A stretch of 64,000 nucleotides of DNA from positions 233,432,211-233,496,210 of the forward strand of contig CP136066.1 of the NCBI GenBank assembly GCA_032622095.1, written 5' to 3'. Shown in pieces: positions 36,578 through 49,373 of the stretch. This DNA comes from Siphonodentalium dalli. Taxonomy: Eukaryota; Mollusca; Scaphopoda; Gadilida; Siphonodentaliidae. The notes beneath the pieces are model-generated. The model ran no database searches, had not been told where the DNA came from, and worked only from the letters and a program-made list of their open reading frames with translations. Position 1 is the stretch's first letter. Every line of letters starts with the position of its first letter. The position numbers and the translations under genes were made by a program.

Positions 36578-36734
36578 GTTCCCATCTGTGCACATTTCCA
36601 TTATCACTTTTGTAAAACTCAAAATTTATTATATTTTTTTAGCGTATTTGATTATATTTTTGCTTTAGTTTTGGTTTTCTCGATGTTCCCATATTATTGC
36701 TTTTGGCCAAAGTTTCTGGAAAATAGCCAAAATA

Positions 36735-39700
36735 GACCTGGTTCCCTGGATATAGTGTGGTCCCCAGAGGGTGAATAAAAGACCTGGTTCCCAAGCCTGG
36801 ATATAATGGGGTCCCCAGAGGGTGAATAAAAGACCTGGTTCCCTGGATATAGTGTGGTCCCCAGAGGGTGAATAAAAGACCTGGTTCCCAAGCCTGGATA
36901 TAGTGTGTTCCCCAGAGGGTGAATAAAAGACCTGGTTCCCAAGCCTGGATATAGTGTGGTCCCCAGAGGGTGAATAAAAGACCTGGTTCCCAAGCCTGGA
37001 TATAGTGTGGTCCCCAGAGGGTGAATAAAAGACCTGGTTCCCTGGATATAGTGGGGTCCCCAGAGGGTGAATAAAAGACCTGGTTCCCTGGATATAGTGT
37101 GGTCCCCAGAGGGTGAATAAAAGACCTGGTTCCCAAGCCTGGATATAGTGTGGTTCCCAGAGGGTGAATAAAAGACCTGGTTCCCAAGCCTGGATATAGT
37201 GTGGTCCCCAGAGGGTGAATAAAAGACCTGGTTCCCAAGCCTGGATATAGTGTGGTCCCCAGAGGGTGAATAAAAGACCTGGTTTCCTGGATATAGTGGG
37301 GTCCCCAGAGGGTGAATAAAAGACCTGGTTCCCTGGATATAGTGTGGTCCCCAGAGGGTGAATAAAAGACCTGGTTCCCAAGCCTGGATATAATGGGGTC
37401 CCCAGAGGGTGAATTAATGACCTGGTTCCCAAGCCTGGATATAGTGTGGTCCCCAGAGGGTGAATAAAAGGCCTGGTTCCCAAGCCTGGATATAGTGTGG
37501 TCCCCAGAGGGTGAATTAAAGACCTGGTTCCCAAGCCTGGATATAGTGTGGTCCCCAGAGGGTGAATTAAAGACCTGGTTCCCAAGCCTCGATATAGTGT
37601 GGTCCCCAGAGGGTGAATAAAAGACCTGGTTCCCAAGCCTCGATATAGTGGGGTCCCCAGAGGGTGAATAAAAGACCTGGTTCCCAAGCCTGGATATAAT
37701 GTGGTCCCCAGAGGGTGAATAAAAGACCTGGTTCCCAAGCCTGGATATAGTGTGGTCCCCAGAGGGTGAATAAAAGACCTGGTTCCCTGGATATAGTGGG
37801 GTCTCCAGAGGGTGAATAAAAGACCTGGTTCCCTGGATATAGTGTGGTCCCCAGAGGGTGAATAAAAGACCTGGTTCCCAAGCCTCGATATAATGGGGTC
37901 CCCAGAGGGTGAATAAAAGACCTGGTTCCCTGGATATAGTGAGGTCCCCAGAGGGTGAATAAAAGACCTGGTTCCCTGGATATAGTGAGGTCCCCAGAGG
38001 GTGAATAAAAGACCTGGTTCCCTGGATATAGTGGGGTCCCCAGAGGGTGAATAAAAGACCTGGTTCCCAAGCCTGGATATAGTGTGGTCCCCAGAGGGTG
38101 AATAAAAGACCTGGTTCCCTGGATATAGTGAGGTCCCCAGAGGGTGAATAAAAGACCTGGTTCCCTGGATATAGTGAGGTCCCCAGAGGGTGAATAAAAG
38201 ACCTGGTTCCCTGGATATAGTGTGGTCCCCAGAGGGTGAATAAAAGACCTGGTTCCCAAGCCTTGATATAGTGGGGTCCCCAGAGGGTGAATAAAAGACC
38301 TGGTTCCCTGGATATAGTGTGTTCCCCAGAGGGTGAATAAAAGACCTGGTTCCCAAGCCTGGATATAGTGTGGTCCCCAGAGGGTGAATAAAAGACCTGG
38401 TTCCCAAGCCTCGATATAGTGGGGTCCCCAGAGGGTGAATTAAAGACCTGGTTCCCAAGCCTGGATATAGTGTGGTCCCCAGAGAGTGAATCAAAGACCT
38501 GGTTCCCAAGCCTGGATATAGTGGGGTCCCCAGAGGGTGAATAAAAGGCCTGGTTCCCAAGCCTGGATATAGTGTGGTCCCCAGAGGGTGAATAAAAGAC
38601 CTGGTTTCCTGGATATAGTGTGGTCCCCAGAGGGTGAATAAAAGACCTGGTTCCCAAGCCTGGATATAATGTGGTCCCCAGAGGGTGAATAAAAGACCTG
38701 GTTCCCTGGATATAGTGTGGTCCCCAGAGGGTGAATAAAAGACCTGGTTCCCAAGCCTCGATATAATGTGGTCCCCAGAGGGTGAATAAAAGACCTGGTT
38801 CCCAAGCCTGGATATAATGTGGTCCCCCAGAGGGTGAATTAAAGACTTGGTTCCCAAGCCTCGATATAATGGGGTCCCCAGAGGGTGAATAAAAGACCTG
38901 GTTCCCTGGATATAGTGTGGTCCCCAGAGGGTGAATTAAAGACCTGTTTCCCAAGCCTCGATATAATGGGGTCCCCAGAGGGTGAATAAAAGACCTGGTT
39001 CCCAAGCCTGGATATAATGTGGTCCCCAGAGGGTGAATAAAAGACCTGGTTCCCAAGCCTGGATATAGTGAGGTCCCCAGAGGGTGAATAAAAGACCTGG
39101 TTCCCAAGCCTCGATATAGTGGGGTCCCCAGAGGGTGAATAAAAGACCTGGTTCCCAAGCCTGGATATAGTGTGGTCCCCAGAGGGTGAATAAAAGACCT
39201 GGTTCCCTGGATATAGTGGGGTCCCCAGAGGGTGAATAAAAGACCTGGTTCCCTGGATATAGTGGGGTCCCCAGAGGGTGAATAAAAGACCTGGTTCCCA
39301 AGCCTGGATATAGTATGGTCCCCAGAGGGTGAATAAAAGACCTGGTTCCCAAGCCTGGATATAGTGTGGTCCCCAGAGGGTGAATAAAAGACCTGGTTCC
39401 CAAGCCTCGATATAGTGTGGTCCCCAGAGGGTGAATAAAAGACCAGGTTCCCAAGCCTGGATATAGTATGGTCCCCAGAGGGTGAATAAAAGACCTGGTT
39501 CCCAAGCCTGGATATAGTGTGGTCCCCAGAGGGTGAATAAAAGACCTGGTTCCCAAGCCTGGATATAATGTGGTCCCCAGAGGGTGAATAAAAGACCTGG
39601 TTTCCTGGATATAGTGTGGTCCCCAGAGGGTGAATAAAAGACCTGGTTCCCAAGCCTGGATATAATGGGGTCCCCAGAGGGTGAATTAAAGACCTGGTTC

Positions 39701-42700
39701 CCAAGCCTGGATATAATGGGGTCCCCAGAGGGTGAATAAAAGACCTGGTTCCCAAGCCTGGATATAGTGTGGTCCCCAGAGGGCGAATAAAAGACCTGGT
39801 TCCCAAGCCTGGATATAGTGTGGTCCCCAGAGGGTGAATAAAAGGCCTGGTTCCCAAGCCTGGATATAGTGTGGTCCCCAGAGGGTGAATAAAAGACCTG
39901 GTTCCCAAGCCTGGATATAGTGTGGTCCCCAGAGGGTGAATTAAAGACCTGGTTCCCAAGCCTGGATATAGTGTGGTCCCCAGAGGGTGAATTAAAGACC
40001 TGGTTCCCAAGCCTGGATATAGTGTGGTCCCCAGAGCGTGAATAAAAGACCTGGTTCCCAAGCCTCGATATAGTGTGGTCCCCAGAGGGTGAATAAAAGA
40101 CCTGGTTCCCAAGCCTGGATATAATGTGGTCCCCAGAGGGTGAATAAATGACCTGGTTCCCAAGCCTGGATATAGTGTGGTCTCCAGAGGGTGAATAAAA
40201 GACCTGGTTCCCTGGATATAGTGTGGTCCCCAGAGGGTGAATAAAAGACCTGGTTCCCTGGATATAGTGAGGTCCCCAGAGGGTGAATAAAAGACCTGGT
40301 TCCCTGGATATAGTGAGGTCCCCAGAGGGTGAATAAAAGACCTGGTTCCCTGGATATAGTGTGGTCCCCAGAGGGTGAATAAAAGACCTGGTTCCCAAGC
40401 CTCGATATAGTGGGGTCCCCAGAGGGTGAATAAAAGACCTGGTTCCCTGGATATAGTGTGTTCCCCAGAGGGTGAATAAAAGACCTGGTTCCCAAGCCTG
40501 GATATAGTGTGGTCCCCAGAGGGTGAATAAAAGACCTGGTTCCCAAGCCTGGATATAGTGTGGTCCCCAGAGGGTGAATAAAAGACCTGGTTCCCAAGCC
40601 TCGATATAGTGGGGTCCCCAGAGGGTGAATTAAAGACCTGGTTCCCAAGCCTGGATATAGTGTGGTCCCCAGAGAGTGAATCAAAGACCTGGTTCCCAAG
40701 CCTGGATATAGTGGGGTCCCCAGAGGGTGAATAAAAGGCCTGGTTCCCAAGCCTGGATATAGTGTGGTCCCCAGAGGGTGAATAAAAGACCTGGTTTCCT
40801 TGATATAGTGTGGTCCCCAGAGGGTGAATAAAAGACCTGGTTCCCAAGCCTGGATATAATGTGGTCCCCAGAGGGTGAATAAAAGACCTGGTTCCCTGGA
40901 TATAGTGTGGTCCCCAGAGAGTGAATCAAAGACCTGGTTCCCAAGCCTGGATATAGTGGGGTCCCCAGAGGGTGAATAAAAGGCCTGGTTCCCAAGCCTG
41001 GATATAGTGTGGTCCCCAGAGGGTGAATAAAAGACCTGGTTTCCTTGATATAGTGTGGTCCCCAGAGGGTGAATAAAAGACCTGGTTCCCAAGCCTGGAT
41101 ATAATGTGGTCCCCAGAGGGTGAATAAAAGACCTGGTTCCCTGGATATAGTGTGGTCCCCAGAGGGTGAATAAAAGACCTGGTTCCCAAGCCTCGATATA
41201 ATGTGGTCCCCAGAGGGTGAATAAAAGACCTGGTTCCCAAGCCTGGATATAATGTGGTCCCCCAGAGGGTGAATTAAAGACCTGGTTCCCAAGCCTCGAT
41301 ATAATGGGGTCCCCAGAGGGTGAATAAAAGACCTGGTTCCCTGGATATAGTGTGGTCCCCAGAGGGTGAATTAAAGACCTGTTTCCCAAGCCTCGATATA
41401 ATGGGGTCCCCAGAGGGTGAATAAAAGACCTGGTTCCCAAGCCTGGATATAATGTGGTCCCCAGAGGGTGAATAAAAGACCTGGTTCCCAAGCCTGGATA
41501 TAGTGAGGTCCCCAGAGGGTGAATAAAAGACCTGGTTCCCAAGCCTCGATATAGTGGGGTCCCCAGAGGGTGAATAAAAGACCTGGTTCCCAAGCCTCGA
41601 TATAGTGTGGTCCCCAGAGGGTGAATTAAAGACCTGTTTCCCAAGCCTCGATATAGTGTGGTCCCCAGAGGGTGAATAAAAGACCTGGTTCCCATGCCTG
41701 GATATAGTGGGGTCCCCTGAGGGTGAATAAAAGACCTGGTTCCCAAGCCTGGATATAGTGAGGTCCCCAGAGGGTGAATAAAAGACCTGGTTACCAAGCC
41801 TCGATATAGTGGGGTCCCCAGAGGGTGAATTAAAGACCTGGTTCCCAAGCCTCGATATAATGGGGTCCCCAGAGGGTGAATAAAAGACCTGGTTCCCTGG
41901 ATATAGTGTGGTCCCCAGAGGGTGAATAAAAGACCTGGTTCCCAAGCCTGGATATAGTGTGGTCCCCAGAGTGTGAATAAAAGACCTGGTTCCCAAGCCT
42001 GGATATAGTGTGGTCCCCAGAGGGTGAATAAAAGACCTGGTTCCCAAGCCTGGATATAATGTGGTCCCCAGAGGGTGAATTAAAGACCTGGTTCCCAAGC
42101 CTCGATATAATGTGGTCCCCAGAGGGTGAATAAAAGACCTGGTTCCCAAGCCTGGATATAGTGTGGTCCCCAGAGGGTGAATTAAAGACCTGGTTCCCAA
42201 GCCTCGATATAATGTGGTCCCCAGAGGGTGAATAAAAGACCTGGTTCCCAAGCCTGGATATAGTGTGGTCCCCAGAGGGTGAATTAAAGACCTGGTTCCC
42301 AAGCCTCGATATAATGTGGTCCCCCAGAGGGTGAATTAAAGACCTGGTTCCCAAGCCTCGATATAATGGGGTCCCCAGAGGGTGAATAAAAGACCTGGTT
42401 CCCTGGATATAGTGTGGTCCCCAGAGGGTGAATTAAAGACCTGGTTCCCAAGCCTCGATATAATGGGGTCCCCAGAGGGTGAATAAAAGACCTGGTTCCC
42501 TGGATATAGTGTGGTCCCCAGAGGGTGAATAAAAGACCTGGTTCCCAAGCCTGGATATAGTGTGGTCCCCAGAGGGTGAATAAAAGACCTGGTTCCCAAG
42601 CCTGGATATAGTGGGGTCCCCAGAGGGTGAATAAAAGACCTGGTTCCCAAGCCTCGATATAATGAGGTCCCCAGAGGGTGAATAAAAGACCTGGTTCCCA

Positions 42701-45700
42701 AGCCTGGATATAATGAGGTCCCCAGAGGGTGAATAAAACACCTGGTTCCCAAGCCTGGATATAGTGTGGTCCCCAGAGGGTGAATAAAAGACCTGGTTCC
42801 CTGGATATAGTGAGGTCCCCAGAGGGTGAATAAAAGACCTGGTTCCCAAGCCTGGATATAATGGGGTCCCCAGAGGGTGAATAAAAGACCTGGTTCCCAA
42901 GCCTGGATATAATGTGGTCCCCAGAGGGTGAATAAAAGACCTGGTTCCCTGGATATAGTGAGGTCCCCAGAGGGTGAATAAAAGACCTGGTTCCCAAGCC
43001 TGGATATAATGGGGTCCCCAGAGGGTGAATAAAAGACCTGGTTCCCAAGCCTGGATATAGTGAGGTCCCCAGAGGGTGAATAAAAGACCTGGTTCCCAAG
43101 CCTCGATATAGTGGGGTCCCGAGAGGGTGAATAAAAGACCTGGTTCCCAAGCCTCGATATAGTGTGGTCCCCAGAGGGTGAATTAAAGACCTGGTTCCCA
43201 AGCCTCGATATAATGGGGTCCCCAGAGGGTGAATAAAAGACCTGGTTCCCAAGCCTGGATATAGTGTGGTCCCCAGAGGGTGAATAAAAGACCTGGTTCC
43301 CAAGCCTCGATATAGTGTGGTCCCCAGAGGGTGAATAAAAGACCTGGTTCCCAAGCCTGGATATAGTGTGGTCCCCAGAGGGTGAATAAAATACCTGGTT
43401 TCCGGGCCTGGATATAGTGTGGTCCCCAGAGGGTGAATAAAAGACCTGGTTCCCAAGCCTGGATATAATGGGGTCCCCAGAGGGTGAATAAAAGACCTGG
43501 TTATCAAGCCTGGATATAGTGTGGTCCCCAGAGGGTGAATAAAAGACCTGGTTTCCAAGCCTGGATATAGTGTGGTCCCCAGAGGGTGAATAAAAGACCT
43601 GGTTCCCAAGCCTGGATATAATGGGGTCCCCAGAGGGTGAATAAAAGACCTGGTTCCCAAGCCTGGATATAATGTGGTCCCCAGAGGGTGAATAAAAGAC
43701 ATGGTTCTCAAGCCTCGATATAGTGTGGTCCCCAGAGGGTGAATAAAAGACCTGGTTCCCAAGCCTGGATATAGTGTGGTCCCCAGAGGGTGAATAAAAG
43801 ACATGGTTCTCAAGCCTGGATATAATGGGGTCCCCAGAGGGTGAATTAAAGACCTGGTTCCCAAGCCTGGATATAATGTGGTCCCCAGAGGGTGAATAAA
43901 AGACCTGGTTCCCAAGCCTGGATATAATGGGGTCCCCAGAGGGTGAATTAAAGACCTGGTTCCCAAGCCTGGATATAATGTGGTCCCCAGAGGGTGAATA
44001 AAAGACCTGGTTCCCAAGCCTGGATATAATGTGGTCCCCATAGGGTGAATAAAAGACCTGGTTCTCAAGCCTGGATATAGTGTGGTCCTCAGAGGGTGAA
44101 TAAAAGACCTGGTTCCCAAGCCTGGATATAATGGGGTCCCCAGAGGGTGAATAAAAGGCCTGGTTCCCAAGCCTGGATATAGTGTGGTCCTCAGAGGGTG
44201 AATAAAAGACCTGGTTCCCTGGATATAGTGTGGTCCCCAGAGGGTGAATAAAAGACCTGGTTCCCTGGATATAGTGGGGTCTCCAGAGGGTGAATAAAAG
44301 ACCTGGTTCCCAAGCCTGGATATAATGGGGTCCCCAGAGGGTGAATAAAAGGCCTGGTTCCCAAGCCTGGATATAGTGTGGTCCTCAGAGGGTGAATAAA
44401 AGACCTGGTTCCCAAGCCTGGATATAATGGGGTCCCCAGAGGGTGAATAAAAGACCTGGTTCCCAAGCCTGGATATAATGTGGTCCCCAGAGGGTGAATA
44501 AAAGACCTGGTTCCCTGGATATAGTGTGGTCCCCAGAGGGTGAATAAAAGACCTGGTTCCCTGGATATAGTGGGGTCCCCAGAGGGTGAATAAAAGACCT
44601 GGTTCCCAACCCTGGATATAATGGGGTCCCCAGAGGGTGAATAAAAGACCTGGTTCCCAAGCCTCGATATAGTGGGGTCCCCAGAGGGTGAATACAAGAC
44701 CTGGTTCCCAAGCCTCGATATAGTGTGGTCCCCAGAGGGTGAATAAAAGACATGGTTCCCAAGCCTGGATATAGTGAGGTCCCCAGAGGGTGAATAAAAG
44801 ACCTGGTTCCCAAGCCTGGATATAATGGGGTCCCCAGAGGGTGAATAAAAGACCTGGTTCCCAAGCCTGGATATAATGTGGTCCCCAGAGGGTGAATAAA
44901 AGACCTGGTTCCCTGGATATAGTGTGGTCCCCAGAGGGTGAATAAAAGACCTGGTTCCCTGGATATAGTGGGGTCCCCAGAGGGTGAATAAAAGACCTGG
45001 TTCCCAAGCCTGGATATAATGGGGTCCCCAGAGGGTGAATAAAAGACCTGGTTCCCAAGCCTGGATATAGTGTGGTCCCCAGAGGGTGAATAAAAGACCT
45101 GGTTCCCTGGATATAGTGTGGTCCCCAGAGGGTGAATAAAAGACCTGGTTCCCAAGCCTGGATATAGTGTGGTCCCCAGAGGGTGAATAAAAGACCTGGT
45201 TCCCAAGCCTGGATATAGTGTGGTCCCCAGAGGGTGAATAAAAGACCTGGTTCCCAAGCCTCGATATAGTGGGGTCCCCAGAGGGTGAATAAAAGACCTG
45301 GTTCCCAAGCCTGGATATAGTGTGGTCCCCAGAGGGTGAATAAAAGACCTGGTTCCCAAGCCGGGATATAGTGTGGTCCCCAGAGGGTGAATAAAAGACC
45401 TGGTTCCCAAGCCTGGATATAGTGTGGTCCCCAGAGGGTGAATAAAAGACCTGGTTCCCAAGCCTGGATATAATGGGGTCCCCAGAGGGTGAATTAAAGA
45501 CCTGGTTCCCAAGCCTGGATATAATGTGGTCCCCAGAGGGTGAATAAAAGACCTGGTTCCCAAGCCTGGATATAATGTGGTCCCCAGAGGGTGAATAAAA
45601 GACCTGGTTCCCAAGCCTGGATATAATGGGGTCCCCAGAGGGTGAATAAAAGACCTGGTTCCCAAGCCTGGATATAATGTGGTCCCCAGAGGGTGAATAA

Positions 45701-46050
45701 AAGACCTGGTTCCCAAGCCTGGATATAGTGTGGTCCCCAGAGGGTGAATAAAAGACATGGTTCCCAAGCCTAGATATAGTGTGGTCCCCAGAGGGTGAAT
45801 AAAAGACCTGGTTCCCAAGCCTGGATATAGTGTGGTCCCCAGAGGGTGAATAAAAGACCTGGTTCCCAAGCCTCGATATAGTGTGGTCCCCAGAGGGTGA
45901 ATAAAAGACCTGGTTCCCAAGCCTGGATATAGTGTGGTCCCCAGAGGGTGAATAAAAGACCTGGTTCCCTGGATATAGTGTGGTCCCCAGAGGGTGAATA
46001 AAAGACCTGGTTCCCAAGCCTGGATATAGTGTGGTCCCCAGAGGGTGAAT
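36735..46050. repeat. 9.3-kb minisatellite, 51-bp and 46-bp units, HDAC11 intron 2
   Basis: Roughly 190 units. The long unit contains GACCTGGTTCCCAAGCCTGG, ATATAGTGTGGTCCCCAGAG and GGTGAATAAAA. The short unit lacks the five bases AAGCC. Frequent single-base variants are TGG/TCG in the first half, GTG/ATG, TGTGG/TGGGG/TGAGG, and AATAAAA/AATTAAA. Sets of variants recur, for example AGAGAGTGAATCAAA at about 38485, 40675 and 40920, which points to block duplication. The minus strand is open in all three frames for long runs (up to about 1,400 residues); these are repeat artefacts. The last unit runs directly into TTTAGTGA...GCTATATT, the continuation seen in family I elements. Confidence 0.97.
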
Positions 46051-46740
46051 TTAGTGACGAGGCTATATTTATTTTACTTATGTATTTTAAAAATATCGCG
46101 GTTACAAGCAGTGACTATTTCCATGAATCGTGCCCAATAAAATGAATATTCCTGCTCGGAGTGCCTCTTTGGATCATCTGAGGTCCATGACACTCTCCCT
46201 GTCAAATTACCTCTTCTGCGCTAATAATAAATGCTTTTCATTGATCATCTATGTTAATATAATTAATTAATCCCTGTTTAAGTCATCTGAAGTCAAAGGC
46301 TCCTATCCCATGATATTCCCTTGGTCAGGTGACCCTTGTGTACCAATTTTCCTGCATATCGTCTAAGCTGATAAGGAATGCTCTGTCAACACCACCTATC
46401 CCATGACTCTCAGAAAACCGATATTACATTCTGAGAAGAGAACCAGTTTTCTTGGAACTCAAAACATTCTTAGCAGGTCGAGGTCGACTGAACCAGAGAG
46501 GGCTATATATAGACATTGAAAGTACATTCTTGAGAACAGAATCAGTGCAGGTACCGGCGCTTCCAATAACCACCCGCTGATTAACTCACTTATTTTGTTA
46601 TTAAAAAATCTGATGTCAACGGCACCTATCCCATGACACTCTCTGGGTCAATTGACCCATGTGTACAAATTTTCAGCTTTGAGGGTCCAGCTGTTTTGTC
46701 GCCCATAGCCAGACACACAAACAAGCAGACAGAATTGAGG
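46051..46740. other. intron sequence with a diverged internal repeat
   Basis: CCTATCCCATGACACTCT and a CAATTGACCCATGTGTACAA-like phrase recur several times, near 46185, 46300, 46390 and 46620. Too diverged to delimit. Confidence 0.5.
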
Positions 46741-46744
46741 TTTA

Positions 46745-48025
46745 TTATACCCCCCGCAACGAAGTTAGGGGGGGTATACTGGAGTCAGCTTGTCCGTGTT
46801 TACTAATGACTACTTATGTGGCTAAGATTGTGTAAAATGGATATTTATGTGCATAACTTCCGTTGCGTGGCTAGCCACGTAACGGCTTTCAGATGGACGT
46901 TCTAAAATGATCCATTTGGCCTAATCAGCTTATTTAATTTGTAGTCACTTAAAATTTGGAGAAAAAAAAGTCCATCGATTTAGACATCCATGACCCGTCA
47001 ATAGGAGATGTCGGACACTGACAAGACATTTATGTGGCTAGCCACCCAATCACGGACCTGTCAGTTTCTCCTATTCCACTGTCCCAGTTGCTGTGAGCAA
47101 GTTTTTGAGTTTTAATCAGCTTCTTCTGCTATAATTCCAACATGTTATGAATCCATAATCTGGAGTTTTATCACTATCTACTACTTGATAGCCACTTAAA
47201 ATTTTATGGCTACTTGAGAAGCCACATAAAAACTAAAGCCACATTACCATTTCTAGCCACATAGGTCGAAGCCACATATCTACCCATTTGTTGGTATGTC
47301 CGTCCGTCTGTCCGTCGTCCGTCCGTGGACACAAATTTGTCCGGAGTTTTTCTCGGTCGTTTTTTTATCAATTTCCGTGAAACTTGGCACAGACATCAAC
47401 CACCATGGGAACCTGTGCACCTGCGATTATGAAGTCTGTCGGACTTTTTTTGGTTGAGTTATCCCCCCTATTTTGACTTGGAAACTTTTCGCAACATGTA
47501 TACGTTTGTCCGAGCTTTTATTCCTACATTTTTCGGTCATTTTTTTTAAAACGTGGCACAGATATTTAGTACCATAGGAACTTGTGCACCTGCGATTATG
47601 ACGTCTGTCCGACATTTTTTGGTGGAGTTATCCCCCTTTTTCGACTTAGAAACTTTTTTTGCAACATGCATAATTTTGTCCGAGCTTTTATTCCAACAAT
47701 TTTCGGTCAATGTTTTTTAATCTTGACACTGATATTTAGTACCGTGGGAACCTGTGCACCTGCGATTATGACGTCTGTCCGACATATTTTGTGTGGAGTT
47801 ATTCCCCTTTTTCGACTTATAATTTTTTTCGCAACATACATAATTTTGTCCAAGCTTTTATTCCTACATTTTTTTATCAATAGGTTTAAGATTAGGATTA
47901 TGGTTGTACACCTGCAATGGGAACTGTTATTTGATTATTTTAACTAAATGTTTACTGACATGTGAAACATCTTAGTATTTTAAAAACAGGGGGGTATCCG
48001 TAGTCCCATTGGGACAGTCACACCT
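46745..48025. repeat. dispersed repeat family P, long copy with about 150-bp inner units
   Basis: Opens with a small hairpin TATACCCCCC...GGGGGGTATA. Then come CGTCCGTCCGTCTGTCCG-type sequence and three units sharing GGAACCTGTGCACCTGCGAT, TATGACGTCTGTCCGACAT and CCCCTTTTTCGACTTA. It closes with GGGGGGTATCCGTAGTCCCA and GGGACAGTCACACC. Such sequence is common in mollusc genomes from my memory. No reliable coding frame. Confidence 0.7.
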
Positions 48026-48028
48026 CTA

Positions 48029-48067
48029 GTTGGTATACATGTAGATGTAACATCACATTGTATTGAG
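48029..48067. repeat. 37-bp minisatellite, single unit left of an insertion
   Basis: One unit of the array at 49032-49363, cut off from it by the hAT-type element at 48068. Confidence 0.85.
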
Positions 48068-49031
48068 CAGTGTTCGCGCTGTCGGTAGCCAAATTAGCCA
48101 ATGGCTAATCTTTTTCGAATTTGGCTAATAAAAATTTCATTTGGCTAAACTTTTGGCTAAACTTTTTTTTACCCCAAATGTAGACTGAAAGCATGAATTT
48201 TTGGCAAGTGGGTTTTCAATTCTGTGATGTCCGAAAACATCGTAAGTGGGAATATATCGCCGACTGTACAAAGGGAAACCCGATCGCGGACAGTACAAAG
48301 GGAAACCCGTCACTCTTGCACGAAACAGCAAAAAAATCATTATTTTACATTTAATCCGCTAATCCCCCATTGTCTGTCTGGTCACTCACGGGACTCCTGC
48401 ACAATGCATGTTTATGATGACATTGTATTTATGACGGTCAAGGTTTATGAGCACCAAGTGTAAGACAATAGCTTAATCAGCCAAATGTGAATCACGACAG
48501 ATATTTTGTGGCTATTTGTCGTCAATACCGATACATTCAAAATAATATGCATGCTTTTATGACAGATTGTAATTTGATAATTGCGTAACAATATTAAGTT
48601 ATTAGTTTCCAGATGTCACTTAAATATTTTCGCAAGGATAATTAATATTTAATGATTTAAAAAAAAGATATTGATATGAAACAAAAAATTAATGACATTA
48701 AGAAGGACAATCCCGGGTTACCCCCCCCCCCCCCCCCCCCCCCCAAATCACTCTTTCACATAAAGATTAATAAATTTTTAATAAATGATATATATAAAAA
48801 TATTTCTAGTTCATCAAAATTAGTTAAATTATTGTGTATTTTACCTGTGTCTGTTAGATTTGACGTTTTAGTCATTAATTGTGAACCGACCAGAAAACGA
48901 TGATTTAATTTGGCCATAGTTTTTTTTAATTTGGCTAAAAAACATTTGGCTAAAGTTTTTTCATTTGGCTAATAAAATTTTCATTTGGCTAAAATTTTGG
49001 CTAAAGTTTTTTCGGTCCAGCGCGAACACTG
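48068..49031. mobile_element. hAT-type MITE, family H, copy 2, in a minisatellite
   Basis: The 964-bp element starts CAGTGTTCGCGCTG and ends CAGCGCGAACACTG. GTATTGAG is duplicated exactly on both sides (48060-48067 and 49032-49039). The ends match 22836-23464. The middle is about 335 bp longer and holds a GTACAAAGGGAAACCCG duplication and a C tract (about 48721-48744). No transposase. Confidence 0.92.
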
Positions 49032-49363
49032 GTATTGAGTTGTATTGGTATAGATGTAACATCACATTGTATTGAGTTGTATTGGTATAGATGTAACATC
49101 ACATTGTATTGAGTTGTATTGGTATAGATGTAACATCACATTGTATTGAGTTGTATTGGTATAGATGTAACATCACATTGTATTGAGTTGTATTGGTATA
49201 GATGTAACATCACATTGTATTGAGTTGTATTGGTATAGATGTAAGATCACATTGTATTGAGTTGTATTGGTATAGATGTAACATCACATTGTATTGAGTT
49301 GTATTGGTATAGATGTAACATCACATTGTATTGAGTTGTATTGTTATACATGTGACATAACTT
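49032..49363. repeat. minisatellite, 37-bp unit
   Basis: About nine units containing GTATTGAGTTGTATTGGTAT and AGATGTAACATCACATT. It ends only about 10 bp before HDAC11 exon 3. Confidence 0.95.
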
Positions 49364-49373
49364 TTTATTGAAG

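Noticed and set aside
36639-46017. Minus-strand frames of 100-1,402 residues with GTRSFIHPLG repeats as a giant repeat protein
   Set aside because: They are translations of the 51/46-bp minisatellite in all three frames, with no signal peptide, domain or splice context. Kept only as a finding to test.
47427-47947. Cys-rich frames on both strands in the family P repeat
   Set aside because: They follow the 150-bp repeat units and are not conserved between units.
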